Source of the DNA: JAWVZU01 sp033722075
GTDB taxonomy: Bacteria > Pseudomonadota > Gammaproteobacteria > Xanthomonadales > SZUA-38
DNA: 32,434 bases
Direction: 5' to 3'
Assembly (NCBI GenBank): GCA_033722075.1
Contig: JAWVZU010000012.1
Location: forward strand, 1-32,434
Shown piece after piece: positions 21,954 to 31,070 of this stretch (position 1 is its first letter; each line of letters begins with the position of its first letter). The notes under the pieces were generated by a model. The model was not told where the DNA came from. It searched no databases and was given only the letters and a program-made list of their open reading frames with translations. The position numbers were made by a program, and so were the translations under genes.

Positions 21954-22805
21954 ATGGATCTGGCACTCAAACAACGTCTGGTTGGCGCGGTGGTTCTCGT
22001 CGTGCTCGGGGTGATCTTCATCCCCATGCTGCTGGACGGATCGGCCGACCGCCAGGGGGAAGGTGCACGCATTCCTGAGCCGCCGGAGGGACGCATCGAG
22101 ACCCGCAAGCTGCCGTTGCAGCCCGGTCTCGAGGAGGAGACGCCGGAAGCCGAACCGATCGTCGTCGAACGGAACACGGATCCCGGCAGTGTGACCAGCT
22201 TGCCGCAGCCGACGCCGGCCCCGACGGAGCAGGAAAGACCATCGCAACGCAGCGATGATGTGGTCTCGAGGCCGGAGGATCCTCAGCCCGTGGCGGCCAG
22301 CGGCTGGGGGCTCCAGCTCGGGATGTTCGGAAAGATGGACAACGCCCGGTCCCTGGTCCGGAGGCTGGGCGACGCCGGCTTCGAGGCCTACAGTGAACCG
22401 GTAGCCGTGAGTGGCCGGACCTTGCAGCGCGTGCGGATGGGGCCATGGCCCTCACGCGACGCTGCGGCCGATGCTGCGGATCGCCTGGGGCGCGAGTTTC
22501 CGGATATCGAAATTTCGCTCCAGCTGATCGATGCGGCGGGGGCGGCGACGCCGGAGCCGACCGAGACGGCCAGCGGCTGGATGGTCCAGGTCGGGAGCTT
22601 CTCCGAGCAGGACAATGCCGAGGCGCTGCGGGACGAGCTGCGCGAGGCAGGATTCGTTGCTCATAGTGACCGGATCGACGTCGACGGGGTAGTTCGTTAC
22701 CGGGTGCGGGTCGGTCCGGAGATCAGGCGGGCCGACGCGGAAGCGCTGCAGGACCGGCTGCGGCAGGACATGAACCTCAATGGGCTGGTTGTGAGTCATC
22801 CATGA
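21954..22805 (+). CDS. dedD: DedD-like cell-division protein with two SPOR domains
   Basis: The 283-residue protein has a short cytoplasmic N-terminus, one transmembrane helix (about 9-27, LVGAVVLVVLGVIFIPML), a proline-rich periplasmic linker (about 30-115), and two C-terminal SPOR domains at about 117-192 and 208-281. Each repeat has the pattern GW-x-Q-(L/V)-G-x-F, then DNA-x-x-L, AGF-x-A and a VR-x-GP turn. SPOR domains bind denuded septal peptidoglycan, so the protein should localise to division sites. E. coli DedD has only one SPOR domain. Its position between folC and cvpA supports the name. The stop codon overlaps the cvpA ATG (ATGA). Confidence 0.87.
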   Translation: MDLALKQRLVGAVVLVVLGVIFIPMLLDGSADRQGEGARIPEPPEGRIETRKLPLQPGLEEETPEAEPIVVERNTDPGSVTSLPQPTPAPTEQERPSQRSDDVVSRPEDPQPVAASGWGLQLGMFGKMDNARSLVRRLGDAGFEAYSEPVAVSGRTLQRVRMGPWPSRDAAADAADRLGREFPDIEISLQLIDAAGAATPEPTETASGWMVQVGSFSEQDNAEALRDELREAGFVAHSDRIDVDGVVRYRVRVGPEIRRADAEALQDRLRQDMNLNGLVVSHP

Positions 22806-23320
22806 TCTGGGTCGATTACATCATCGTTGCCGTCATCATCGTCTCGGTGGTCATCAGCCTGTTTCGCGGCCTTATCCGGGAGGTTACGGCCCTGGCAATC
22901 TGGCTGGCCGCCTTCTGGGTGGCATTCCAGTTTGCCGACGACGGTGCCCGGATGCTCGGGGACGGTTTCGGCGTGCCGTCGGCGCGGCTCGCCATTGCTT
23001 TCGCCGTGTTGTTCCTGGTCACTTTGCTGCTGGGCGCCATCGCCGGACTTGCGGTGGACAAGCTCGTCGAAACGACCGGCCTCACCGGCACGGATCGCTT
23101 CCTCGGCATGTTCTTCGGCATGCTTCGCGCGCTGGTCATGGTGACCGCAATCGTCATGGTCGCCGGCCTGACCCCGTTCCCGAGAGATCCCTGGTGGCAG
23201 GAGTCGGTGTTGATACCGCGCTTCCAGATTCTGGCGGAATGGGCCGAGACCTACATGCCGCCGGAGGTCCGCAGCTATCTCGACTTTGGGGCTTCCGGGT
23301 CGGAGCCTTCGACCTCTTGA
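22802..23320 (+). CDS. cvpA: CvpA family inner-membrane protein
   Basis: A 172-residue protein with about four transmembrane segments (YIIVAVIIVSVVISLF, AIWLAAFWVAFQF, LAIAFAVLFLVTLLLGAIAG, FGMLRALVMVTAIVMVAGL). The N-terminal WVDYIIVAVI, then FRGLIREVTAL, is characteristic of CvpA, a protein named for colicin V production and required for normal envelope or purine-linked functions in E. coli. Length is close to E. coli CvpA (162). It overlaps dedD by four bases and precedes purF by 61, the same order as in enterics. Its molecular job is unsettled in the literature. Confidence 0.92.
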   Translation: MIWVDYIIVAVIIVSVVISLFRGLIREVTALAIWLAAFWVAFQFADDGARMLGDGFGVPSARLAIAFAVLFLVTLLLGAIAGLAVDKLVETTGLTGTDRFLGMFFGMLRALVMVTAIVMVAGLTPFPRDPWWQESVLIPRFQILAEWAETYMPPEVRSYLDFGASGSEPSTS

Positions 23321-23381
23321 GGTTTGACCGGGGCATCGCCATAGTGGGCGTTTACCTCGACTGACACTGGCAATCTGACTT

Positions 23382-24869
23382 ATGTGTGGAATCGTTGGCA
23401 TCGTCGGCAGCTCGGAAGTCGCCACCCAGATCTACGAGGCGCTTACCGTGCTGCAGCACCGGGGACAGGACGCCGCCGGGATGGCCACCTGTGCCGGTGA
23501 TCGACTGCAGCTGCACAAGGCGAACGGACTGGTCCGCGACGTGTTCGAGGTCGAGCACATGGTCAAGCTCCGCGGCAGCATGGGGATAGGCCATTGCCGC
23601 TACCCGACCGCCGGCTGCGACAGCAGTGACGAGGCCCAGCCGCTCTACGTCAATTCGCCCTTCGGCATCGCCGTCGCGCACAACGGCAACGTGGTCAACG
23701 CCGGTCAGCTGCGGCGCGAGCTGTTCCTGTCCGATCGGCGGCACCTGAATACCGACTCCGATTCGGAAGTGCTGCTGAACGTGCTGGCCCACGAACTGCA
23801 GGTCCAGAGCGACATGCGGCTCACCCCCGAACACCTGTTTACGGCGGTGCGGAACGTGCACGCGCGACTCAACGGCGGCTATGCGACCGTGGCGTTGTTT
23901 CCGGGCTATGGGATCCTGGGCATACGTGATCCGAACGGGATCCGACCGCTGGTCTACGGCCGCCGGGAAACGTCGTCCGGCACCGAATACATGCTGGCGT
24001 CGGAAAGCGTGGCGCTGGATGTCCTGGGCTTCGAGCTGGTTCGGGATGTTCTCCCGGGCGAGGCCGTGTTCATCAGTTCGGAAGGGACGGTCCACGCGCG
24101 CCAGTGCTGCGACCATGCAATGTTGAACCCGTGCATCTTCGAACTCGTCTATTTCGCGCGACCCGACTCGATGCTGGATGACATCTCGGTCTACAAGGCG
24201 CGCCTGCGGATGGGGGAAAAACTCGCCCGGAAGATCCTGGAGACGCGCCCCGAACACGATATCGACGTGGTGATACCGGTGCCGGACACCAGCCGGACGG
24301 CGGCCATTCCGATGGCCCATCGGCTGGGCGTGAAGTATCGCGAGGGGTTCATCAAGAACCGCTATATCGGCCGGACCTTCATCATGCCGGGACAGGGAGA
24401 GCGGGCGAAGTCCGTCCGCCGCAAGCTGAACGTGGTCGACCTGGAATTCCGCAACAAGAATGTGCTGCTGATCGACGATTCGATCGTTCGCGGAACGACC
24501 TCCAAGCAGATCATCCAGATGGCCCGGGACGCCGGGGCGCGGAAGGTCTATTTCGCATCGGCCGCGCCCCCGGTCCGCCATGCCAATGTCTACGGCATCG
24601 ACATGCCGGTGGCGCAGGAACTCGTCGCGCACGATCGAAGCGTGGACCAGATCCAGGAGGAACTGGGCGCGGACTGGCTGATCTACCAGGACCTCGAGGA
24701 TCTCATCGCGGCCTGCGCAGAGGGCAACCCGGCGGTGACCGGATTCGACACGTCCTGTTTTTCCGGTACCTACGTCACCGACGTATCGGACGCCTACCTG
24801 CGCAGCCTGGAACTGGAGCGCTCCGACGAGGCAAAGGCAGCCCGATCGGCCGAGCGCGTTACCGCCTGA
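23382..24869 (+). CDS. purF: Amidophosphoribosyltransferase
   Basis: The 495-residue enzyme starts purine synthesis by making phosphoribosylamine from PRPP and glutamine. The product begins MCGIVGIVG, so the nucleophile Cys2 is exposed after methionine removal; there is no propeptide, which fits the E. coli type that lacks the iron-sulfur cluster. The glutaminase block (LQHRGQDAAGMAT, YPTAGCDS, AHNGNVVN) and the PRPP-binding loop NVLLIDDSIVRGTTSKQI are present. No clear Shine-Dalgarno precedes the ATG in the 61-base gap after cvpA, and I see no confident PurR-type operator there. A weak TTGACC lies at 23324-23329 without a matching -10. Confidence 0.97.
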   Translation: MCGIVGIVGSSEVATQIYEALTVLQHRGQDAAGMATCAGDRLQLHKANGLVRDVFEVEHMVKLRGSMGIGHCRYPTAGCDSSDEAQPLYVNSPFGIAVAHNGNVVNAGQLRRELFLSDRRHLNTDSDSEVLLNVLAHELQVQSDMRLTPEHLFTAVRNVHARLNGGYATVALFPGYGILGIRDPNGIRPLVYGRRETSSGTEYMLASESVALDVLGFELVRDVLPGEAVFISSEGTVHARQCCDHAMLNPCIFELVYFARPDSMLDDISVYKARLRMGEKLARKILETRPEHDIDVVIPVPDTSRTAAIPMAHRLGVKYREGFIKNRYIGRTFIMPGQGERAKSVRRKLNVVDLEFRNKNVLLIDDSIVRGTTSKQIIQMARDAGARKVYFASAAPPVRHANVYGIDMPVAQELVAHDRSVDQIQEELGADWLIYQDLEDLIAACAEGNPAVTGFDTSCFSGTYVTDVSDAYLRSLELERSDEAKAARSAERVTA

Positions 24870-24909
24870 ACAATCAACGAACCGAAGCTAAAAAGGGAGA
24901 ATTCGGCGC

Positions 24910-26159
<1,250 letters not shown>

Positions 26160-26163
<4 letters not shown>

Positions 26164-26963
26164 ACTCGCCCAGCCTCCAGGCTGAGGCCCTCGGGACCCT
26201 GATGGCTCGGGATCCCGAGGAGAAGGCACGTCGCGTGACGGACCTCATGCACCGGTTCAGCGCCGGCGTGCTGCCCTGTGCCCATCCTGCGGAGAGCCGG
26301 CTCGTGACCATTCCGGGCCGGCCGGATCGCCCACGCCTCGTCGCCCCCGGCCGCCTGGAGAAGCGGGGCCTGGGCAGTGCACGGGGTCGGGCCTGCCTGG
26401 TGCATGCGGTGGCCCACATCGAATTCAATGCGATCAACCTGGCCCTGGATGCGGTCTATCGTTTCGCCGGATTGCCGCAGGCGTTCTACGCCGACTGGCT
26501 GAGCGTAGCGGTCGACGAGGCGCGGCACTTCCGCCTGCTCGCCGATCGACTGCTGCAACTCGGCTACCGTTACGGCGACTTTCCGGCCCACAACGGCCTC
26601 TGGGAAATGGCGCTCAAGACCGCCCATTGCGGGATGACCCGGATGGCGCTGGTCCCTCGCGTGCTGGAAGCTCGCGGACTCGATGTCAGCCCCGGCATGA
26701 TCGCCCGCCTGGACGGTGCGGGTGACGAAGCGACCGCGGACATCCTGCGGGTCATCCTGCGCGAGGAAGAACGGCACGTCGAAATCGGTACGCGCTGGTT
26801 TCACTACTTGTGCGACCGCAATGGAGCCGGTGACCCGGACAAGGTCTTTCTCGAGCTCATCGACCGGGAATTCGCTGCCGTCCGCCCACCGCTCAATCAT
26901 CCGGCACGCCGGCGGGCCGGCTTCAGCGCCGACGAGTTGGCCGGCCTGGAACGTAGATTCTGA
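26160..26963 (+). CDS. DUF455 ferritin-like protein
   Basis: A 267-residue helical protein of the DUF455 (COG2833) family. Likely metal ligands are visible in the ferritin-like helices: AHIEFNAINLALDAVYRF, DEARHFRLLADRLLQLGY and the later EEERHVEIGTRWF, a Glu/His pattern expected to bind a di-metal centre. The DFPAHNGLWEMALKT and RMALVPRVLEARGLDV blocks are characteristic. Function is not established; some relatives are loosely called tRNA-hydroxylase-like, but I would not use that name. The TTG start at 26160 overlaps the icd stop by four bases with GAGGAG ten bases before it; the ATG at 26202 is the alternative start. The following membrane-protein gene begins one base after its stop. Confidence 0.82.
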
Positions 26964-26964
26964 C

Positions 26965-28176
26965 ATGCACCCCTCGGCAACGACGTCCCGGATGTTCACC
27001 CGCAGGGAGCTCCGGAATCTCGCAGTTGTCGCCACCCTTACGTTGTTGCTCTGGTTCGGTTTCCTGGTGCTGCTGGTCAGCGCCGATGGCCCCTTGGCGT
27101 CGCCACCGGCGAGCGGGACTAGAGATTGCGTGCCGGATCTCATGGCGGCCATCGGTTCGGGGCAGGGTGGCTCGGCCTCCTTCGAGCTGACCGAGCTGGA
27201 TGAAAGCGGCGCGGCGCTGGTGGTATGCGCGCTGGAGCCGGTGGTAGGGGCAGAACAACTGCCACTGTTGCGCACCCGGATCGACGGTTTTCCGCCCAAC
27301 TATGTGCTGATGGTCGCATGGCGAACGGAAACAGAGCAGGCTGCGACCTTCACCCGCTTGCAGGTTCCCCGGGGACGCGCCCAGACCTATTTTCTGCCAC
27401 ACGCACCCGGGTGGTCCGGCAACGTGATCGAGCTGGCTCTCTATCTGTATCCCCAGGAACCGGCGGGCGTTCCCGTGGCGTTGGATCGACCGCTAAGCAT
27501 CAGCCAGGTGGCCTTGATTCCTGACCGTCGGCTTGCACGCCTCGATGCATTGCGAACCGCCTGGGCCGGCGCGGACCCCTGGAATCATCGCTCCCTGAAC
27601 ACCCTCGGCGTCCATCTGGGACTTCTTGAGCACCATCGCCTGAACGTCGCGTTGCTTGGACTGTGGGTGCTCGGTTTGCCGGGAGTGGCCTGGGTGTTGC
27701 GGGGCGGCGGTAGGCGGCACCTGTTGCATGGCGCCCTTGCCTGGGCGCTGATGATCGGCCTCATCGCGCATGTGCACTGGCTGGACAGCCTCGCCTGGCA
27801 GACCCAGGCGACATCACGCATTTTCGGCGACCTGTCCGCTTCCGAGCGCCAGTACCGGCAGTACGACGGTGAACTGGCTCGTCTCGCCGACCAGGTCAGG
27901 AAGGCCGTCGGGCCCGAGTCGCAGCGCCGGATTCAGGTCGGGGGACCGGATCAGGTCAGCCGGTTGCGCACCGCATATCACCTTCGCCCGTTGAACGTCT
28001 ATCCTGAGCTGGCTGCCCCAGGAAGACTGGTCGCCGGAGACTTGATCGTGCTGGTCGACGATCCGGAGGGTCTCGAGCAGGCCCGGCGCGGCTGGCTGGG
28101 CAAAGGCCCCGAACGCCACCGAGTTCGGGTCAGCCTGGAGTCCGCTCGCGGCGCACTCGTGGAGGTACTCGAGTGA
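26965..28176 (+). CDS. Membrane protein of unknown family, likely partner of the GT-C-like protein
   Basis: The 403-residue protein has a basic N-terminus, a first transmembrane helix at about 19-39 (LAVVATLTLLLWFGFLVLLV) and a probable periplasmic beta-rich domain of about 185 residues. A second and third helix lie near 226-246 and 252-272, followed by a C-terminal soluble domain. The end (RTAYHLRPLNVYPE, then GDLIVLVDD) resembles the C-terminal periplasmic portion of membrane glycosyltransferase-type proteins, with a possible sugar- or lipid-handling role. I do not recognise a family. The ATG at 26965 is chosen as first after the previous stop; MFTRRELR at 26992 is an alternative. It overlaps the GT-C-like gene by four bases (GTGA). 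Confidence 0.65.
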   Translation: MHPSATTSRMFTRRELRNLAVVATLTLLLWFGFLVLLVSADGPLASPPASGTRDCVPDLMAAIGSGQGGSASFELTELDESGAALVVCALEPVVGAEQLPLLRTRIDGFPPNYVLMVAWRTETEQAATFTRLQVPRGRAQTYFLPHAPGWSGNVIELALYLYPQEPAGVPVALDRPLSISQVALIPDRRLARLDALRTAWAGADPWNHRSLNTLGVHLGLLEHHRLNVALLGLWVLGLPGVAWVLRGGGRRHLLHGALAWALMIGLIAHVHWLDSLAWQTQATSRIFGDLSASERQYRQYDGELARLADQVRKAVGPESQRRIQVGGPDQVSRLRTAYHLRPLNVYPELAAPGRLVAGDLIVLVDDPEGLEQARRGWLGKGPERHRVRVSLESARGALVEVLE

Positions 28177-29558
28177 GCGGCATGTGGGGTGCGCTGTGGG
28201 GTATCGGGGTCACCTGGCTGGCTGGTTCGCTGCTGTGCGCAGGTCTGTTGCCGTTTGCGTTGCGGGAGCGCCCCGGTTTCGCGTCGACAACCCTTGCTTG
28301 TGGCTTCCTGGTCGGGGCGGCCCTGGTCGGGGCAATCATGACCCTGGCCGCGGGGTCGCCCAACGATTATCTCTGGGCTCAGGGGGGCCTCATCCTGGCT
28401 TCAGCCTTCGGTCTTGCGCGTCGCCCGTGGCAAAGTGATGCGCCGGGCGGTGACGCGCGGTGGTTGGTGATCACGCTGACGTTGCTGGCCCTGCCGACCG
28501 TGGGGCTGGCCGTTGTCGAGGTCTTGCAGCGACCTCTGCTCGGCTGGGACGCCTGGACCGTCTGGTCCGTCAAGCCGAAAACCTGGTTCGGGGCGGGCTC
28601 CGGCATCGAATTCGTGGGCTTTCCCGCATGGCTGGCCGCGTCGGATCCGCTGGTCCATGGCACCCCCGCCTGGCATTACCCCGAGCTGATCGGCCGCTAT
28701 GTGCTCTGGCAGGCTCGCTGGGTGGGTTCCTGGAACGAGCACCTCGTCCACCTGCCTTGGATTCCCGTCTGGCTCAGCCTGATGGCTGGCAGCTACGGAC
28801 TGCTGCGACTGAACGGTCGGTCGGCAGGGTTTGCCGGGATCGTGACCGCGCTACTGGTGACCGCGCCGTTCATCGCCATGCACATGGTATTGCCCGGGTA
28901 CATGGACCTGTGGACCGGCACCGTGGTGCTCCTGGCCTGTGGTGTTTTTGCGGTCTGGCTGGACCAGCGCCGGGCCGGGGTGCTTGTCCTCGGCCTCGTG
29001 ATGCTGGCCATGCTGATCGGCATCAAGGTCGAGGGACTGATCTGGGCCGGGATCATCGGTGCTGCGGTGGTTTTCGCGCTCCCGTCGCGCCGGGTGGCCC
29101 TTGGCGGGCTGGCCGCCGCTCTGGTGCTTGCGACCGGCTGGTGGGCTCTTGGCGGGATCGAAATGGCGTTGGGCGGTCGACCCTGGGTTTTCAGTCCGGA
29201 ACTCATCGATCTACCGTACATCGGCCGTTTCGAACTTGCCTTCACCAATCGCCTGGCGCCGTTTGCCCAGGCGCTCCTGGTGCTCCCGAACTGGCATGTG
29301 CTGGGGGTGCTGACCGGAATCGGAGCGCTCATTGGCCTGGCGTCGGGCTTTGGTACTCCCCGCTACCGGCTCTGTTATGCGGTGCTGGTCCTCGGGGCCG
29401 CCTTTCTGTTCGTCCTGTTCAACTTCACTCCGGCCGGCATCTGGGCCGAAAACCTGACGGCTTCCAATCGGCTGACATTGCACCTGTTTCCCGCAGCCTT
29501 CTGGCTGGTCATGCTTCACCTGGATTCGGCGGCCGCATCGGGCGAGAGGGAGGCGTAG
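28173..29558 (+). CDS. Polytopic GT-C-like membrane protein, putative lipid-linked sugar transferase
   Basis: A 461-residue protein with roughly ten to twelve hydrophobic helices. An early loop has LGWDAWTVWSVKPKTWF, an aspartate followed by aromatics of the sort seen in GT-C (ArnT/PMT/GT39-like) glycosyltransferases, and the next periplasmic loop has WHYPELIGRYVLWQARW. Near the C-terminus TASNRLTLHLFPAAFW resembles the R-x-x-x-x-x-P region of this superfamily. These enzymes use polyprenyl-phosphate sugars and work on the periplasmic face of the inner membrane. The assignment is by fold look, not strict motif identity. The GTG start overlaps the preceding gene. Its last 43 bases overlap the convergent GT4 gene. 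Confidence 0.65.
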   Translation: MSGMWGALWGIGVTWLAGSLLCAGLLPFALRERPGFASTTLACGFLVGAALVGAIMTLAAGSPNDYLWAQGGLILASAFGLARRPWQSDAPGGDARWLVITLTLLALPTVGLAVVEVLQRPLLGWDAWTVWSVKPKTWFGAGSGIEFVGFPAWLAASDPLVHGTPAWHYPELIGRYVLWQARWVGSWNEHLVHLPWIPVWLSLMAGSYGLLRLNGRSAGFAGIVTALLVTAPFIAMHMVLPGYMDLWTGTVVLLACGVFAVWLDQRRAGVLVLGLVMLAMLIGIKVEGLIWAGIIGAAVVFALPSRRVALGGLAAALVLATGWWALGGIEMALGGRPWVFSPELIDLPYIGRFELAFTNRLAPFAQALLVLPNWHVLGVLTGIGALIGLASGFGTPRYRLCYAVLVLGAAFLFVLFNFTPAGIWAENLTASNRLTLHLFPAAFWLVMLHLDSAAASGEREA

Positions 29559-30667
29559 AGTTCGCGCACGGCTTCCGCGGTCCGATCGATGTGGAAATGG
29601 GCCTCCAGGGCCGCTTGGCCCCGCGCGCCGAGTTCTGCTCGAAGCTGATCGCTGTCCCGTAATTCCGCCAGCGTCCGGGACAACACCTCCGAGTCACCGG
29701 GCGCGATCAGCCGACCGTGCCTCGCGGTCCTGACCACCCAGGGGGCGCCGGACCCCTCGATTGCGCTCGCAACCACCGGCTTGCCGAATGCCATCGCTTC
29801 CAGCAGCACAATGCCGAACGCTTCCGTTCGCTCGAGCGAGGGTTGGCACAGCAGATCGCAGGTCGCGAGGAGGCGATCGCGGGCCGCATCATCCAGCCCG
29901 GCGACGATGCGAACCCGGTCACCGGTCCCGGTGGTCCTGATCACCGCCTCGAGTTCGGCTCGCATGTGCCCGTCCCCGGCGATGAGCAGGCATACGTCCG
30001 GGACCTTGGCGACGGCGCGAATGAGCACCTGAAAGCCCTTGTAATAGGTCAGCCTACCGAGTGCCAGAACCCGAAGCTTGCCGGCGGGCCATGCGTCGCC
30101 CGTGTCTGCGCCGCCTTCGACCGTGAGGCGTCCGGGATCCAGCCCAAGCGGAATGACGTGGGTCTTGTCGCGCCACGGTCGCAGCGCGGTGGAGCTTTCC
30201 AGGTAATCGTGGGAGGTCGCGATCACCGCGCGACTGTTTCGCAACAGCCGTGTCTCCAGCGGGCGATAGAGAGGATAGGTCAGGCGCAGCTTGCGCTGCA
30301 GTTCCGAGGCCACGATGTCCGAGTGCCAGTGAAGGACCCAGGGAATGGTGCGCGCCTCGGGCAACGTCAGAAGCCACAGCGCCGAAGGGTTGGGAACGTG
30401 GATGTGGAGCAGATCGGGTCGGAAATTTCGAATTCCGTCGCGAAGTGCGCGCCGGAATCCCGGGCTCAGCGGGGTAAACAGGAATTCGGTCAGGACCGGA
30501 ACACGAACGACATCCGCAGTCTCCTCGTCGAGGTCGGCGGGCGACGCGTGAGCTATCACGCGGCAAGCCACGCCCTGGCGCCGCAACGCATTGACGAGAT
30601 CCGCGCTGAAGGCCTCGATGCCTCCGGCGTACGGGGGATAGTACTTGCCTATATGGAGTACCCGCAT
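29516..30667 (-). CDS. GT4-family glycosyltransferase
   Basis: The 383-residue GT-B enzyme has an N-terminal KYYPPYAGGIEAFSADLVNAL acceptor-domain loop, the HIHVPNPSALW strand, and a C-terminal nucleotide-sugar domain with LALGRLTYYKGF, LLIAGDGHMRAEL and the EX7E-type signature EAFGIVLLEAMAFGKPVVAS. Such enzymes transfer a sugar from a nucleotide donor with retention, often in lipopolysaccharide or exopolysaccharide synthesis at the cytoplasmic membrane face. Donor and acceptor cannot be read. The ATG at 30667 is used because it starts MRVLHIGKYYPP, the family opening. It follows the DUF2304 gene by 13 bases, forming a minus-strand unit with GT2. The 3' end overlaps the opposite-strand membrane-protein gene by 43 bases. 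Confidence 0.9.
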   Translation of the reverse strand: MRVLHIGKYYPPYAGGIEAFSADLVNALRRQGVACRVIAHASPADLDEETADVVRVPVLTEFLFTPLSPGFRRALRDGIRNFRPDLLHIHVPNPSALWLLTLPEARTIPWVLHWHSDIVASELQRKLRLTYPLYRPLETRLLRNSRAVIATSHDYLESSTALRPWRDKTHVIPLGLDPGRLTVEGGADTGDAWPAGKLRVLALGRLTYYKGFQVLIRAVAKVPDVCLLIAGDGHMRAELEAVIRTTGTGDRVRIVAGLDDAARDRLLATCDLLCQPSLERTEAFGIVLLEAMAFGKPVVASAIEGSGAPWVVRTARHGRLIAPGDSEVLSRTLAELRDSDQLRAELGARGQAALEAHFHIDRTAEAVRELYASLSPDAAAESR

Positions 30668-30680
30668 CCGAGTGCAGGTG

Positions 30681-31070
30681 TCAGCGCGAGGCGGTGCGAT
30701 GCCGGCCCTGGGTCTCGTGCGCCTGAAGTTCAGTCCGCAGGCGCTGGTTCTCTTCGTCGAGAATGGCCAGGTGCTGGGCGAGTCGGCGGATCTTGCGCTC
30801 ATGGCGGGATCTTTCGATATCGCCCTTCAGCATCTTGATGAGCATCATGCCGATGACCACTGCAAACAACAGGGTCGGCGCATAGTTGATGCCGACCAGA
30901 TCAGCGAAGAAGTCGATGAGGCTCGGGCGGGCGCCGAGGACCACTGTCGCGAGTGCGACCAGCAGCCACCAATAGGCGTAAGGTCCATGCAGATGGTCGC
31001 GGCGCACCAGGTAGAGGATCGTCGAAGCGATGAGCAGTCCGATGATCGCGGTGGTGATCTGGTAATTCAT
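30681..31070 (-). CDS. DUF2304-family small membrane protein
   Basis: This 129-residue protein has three hydrophobic helices (QITTAIIGLLIASTILYLV, AYWWLLVALATVVLGA, APTLLFAVVIGMMLI) and then a charged coiled coil (about 85-120, ERSRHERKIRRLAQHLAIL). The pattern is that of DUF2304 proteins, which commonly sit next to dolichol-phosphate-mannose-synthase-like GT2 genes and are thought to act as their membrane partners. Here the ATG overlaps the stop of the GT2 gene (ATGA), fitting a coupled pair. Function beyond that is not established. Confidence 0.85.
   Translation of the reverse strand: MNYQITTAIIGLLIASTILYLVRRDHLHGPYAYWWLLVALATVVLGARPSLIDFFADLVGINYAPTLLFAVVIGMMLIKMLKGDIERSRHERKIRRLAQHLAILDEENQRLRTELQAHETQGRHRTASR

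Noticed and set aside
23321..23381. PurR operator or sigma-70 promoter before purF
   Set aside because: A TTGACC is present but no -10 at suitable spacing and no convincing PurR-like palindrome is seen.
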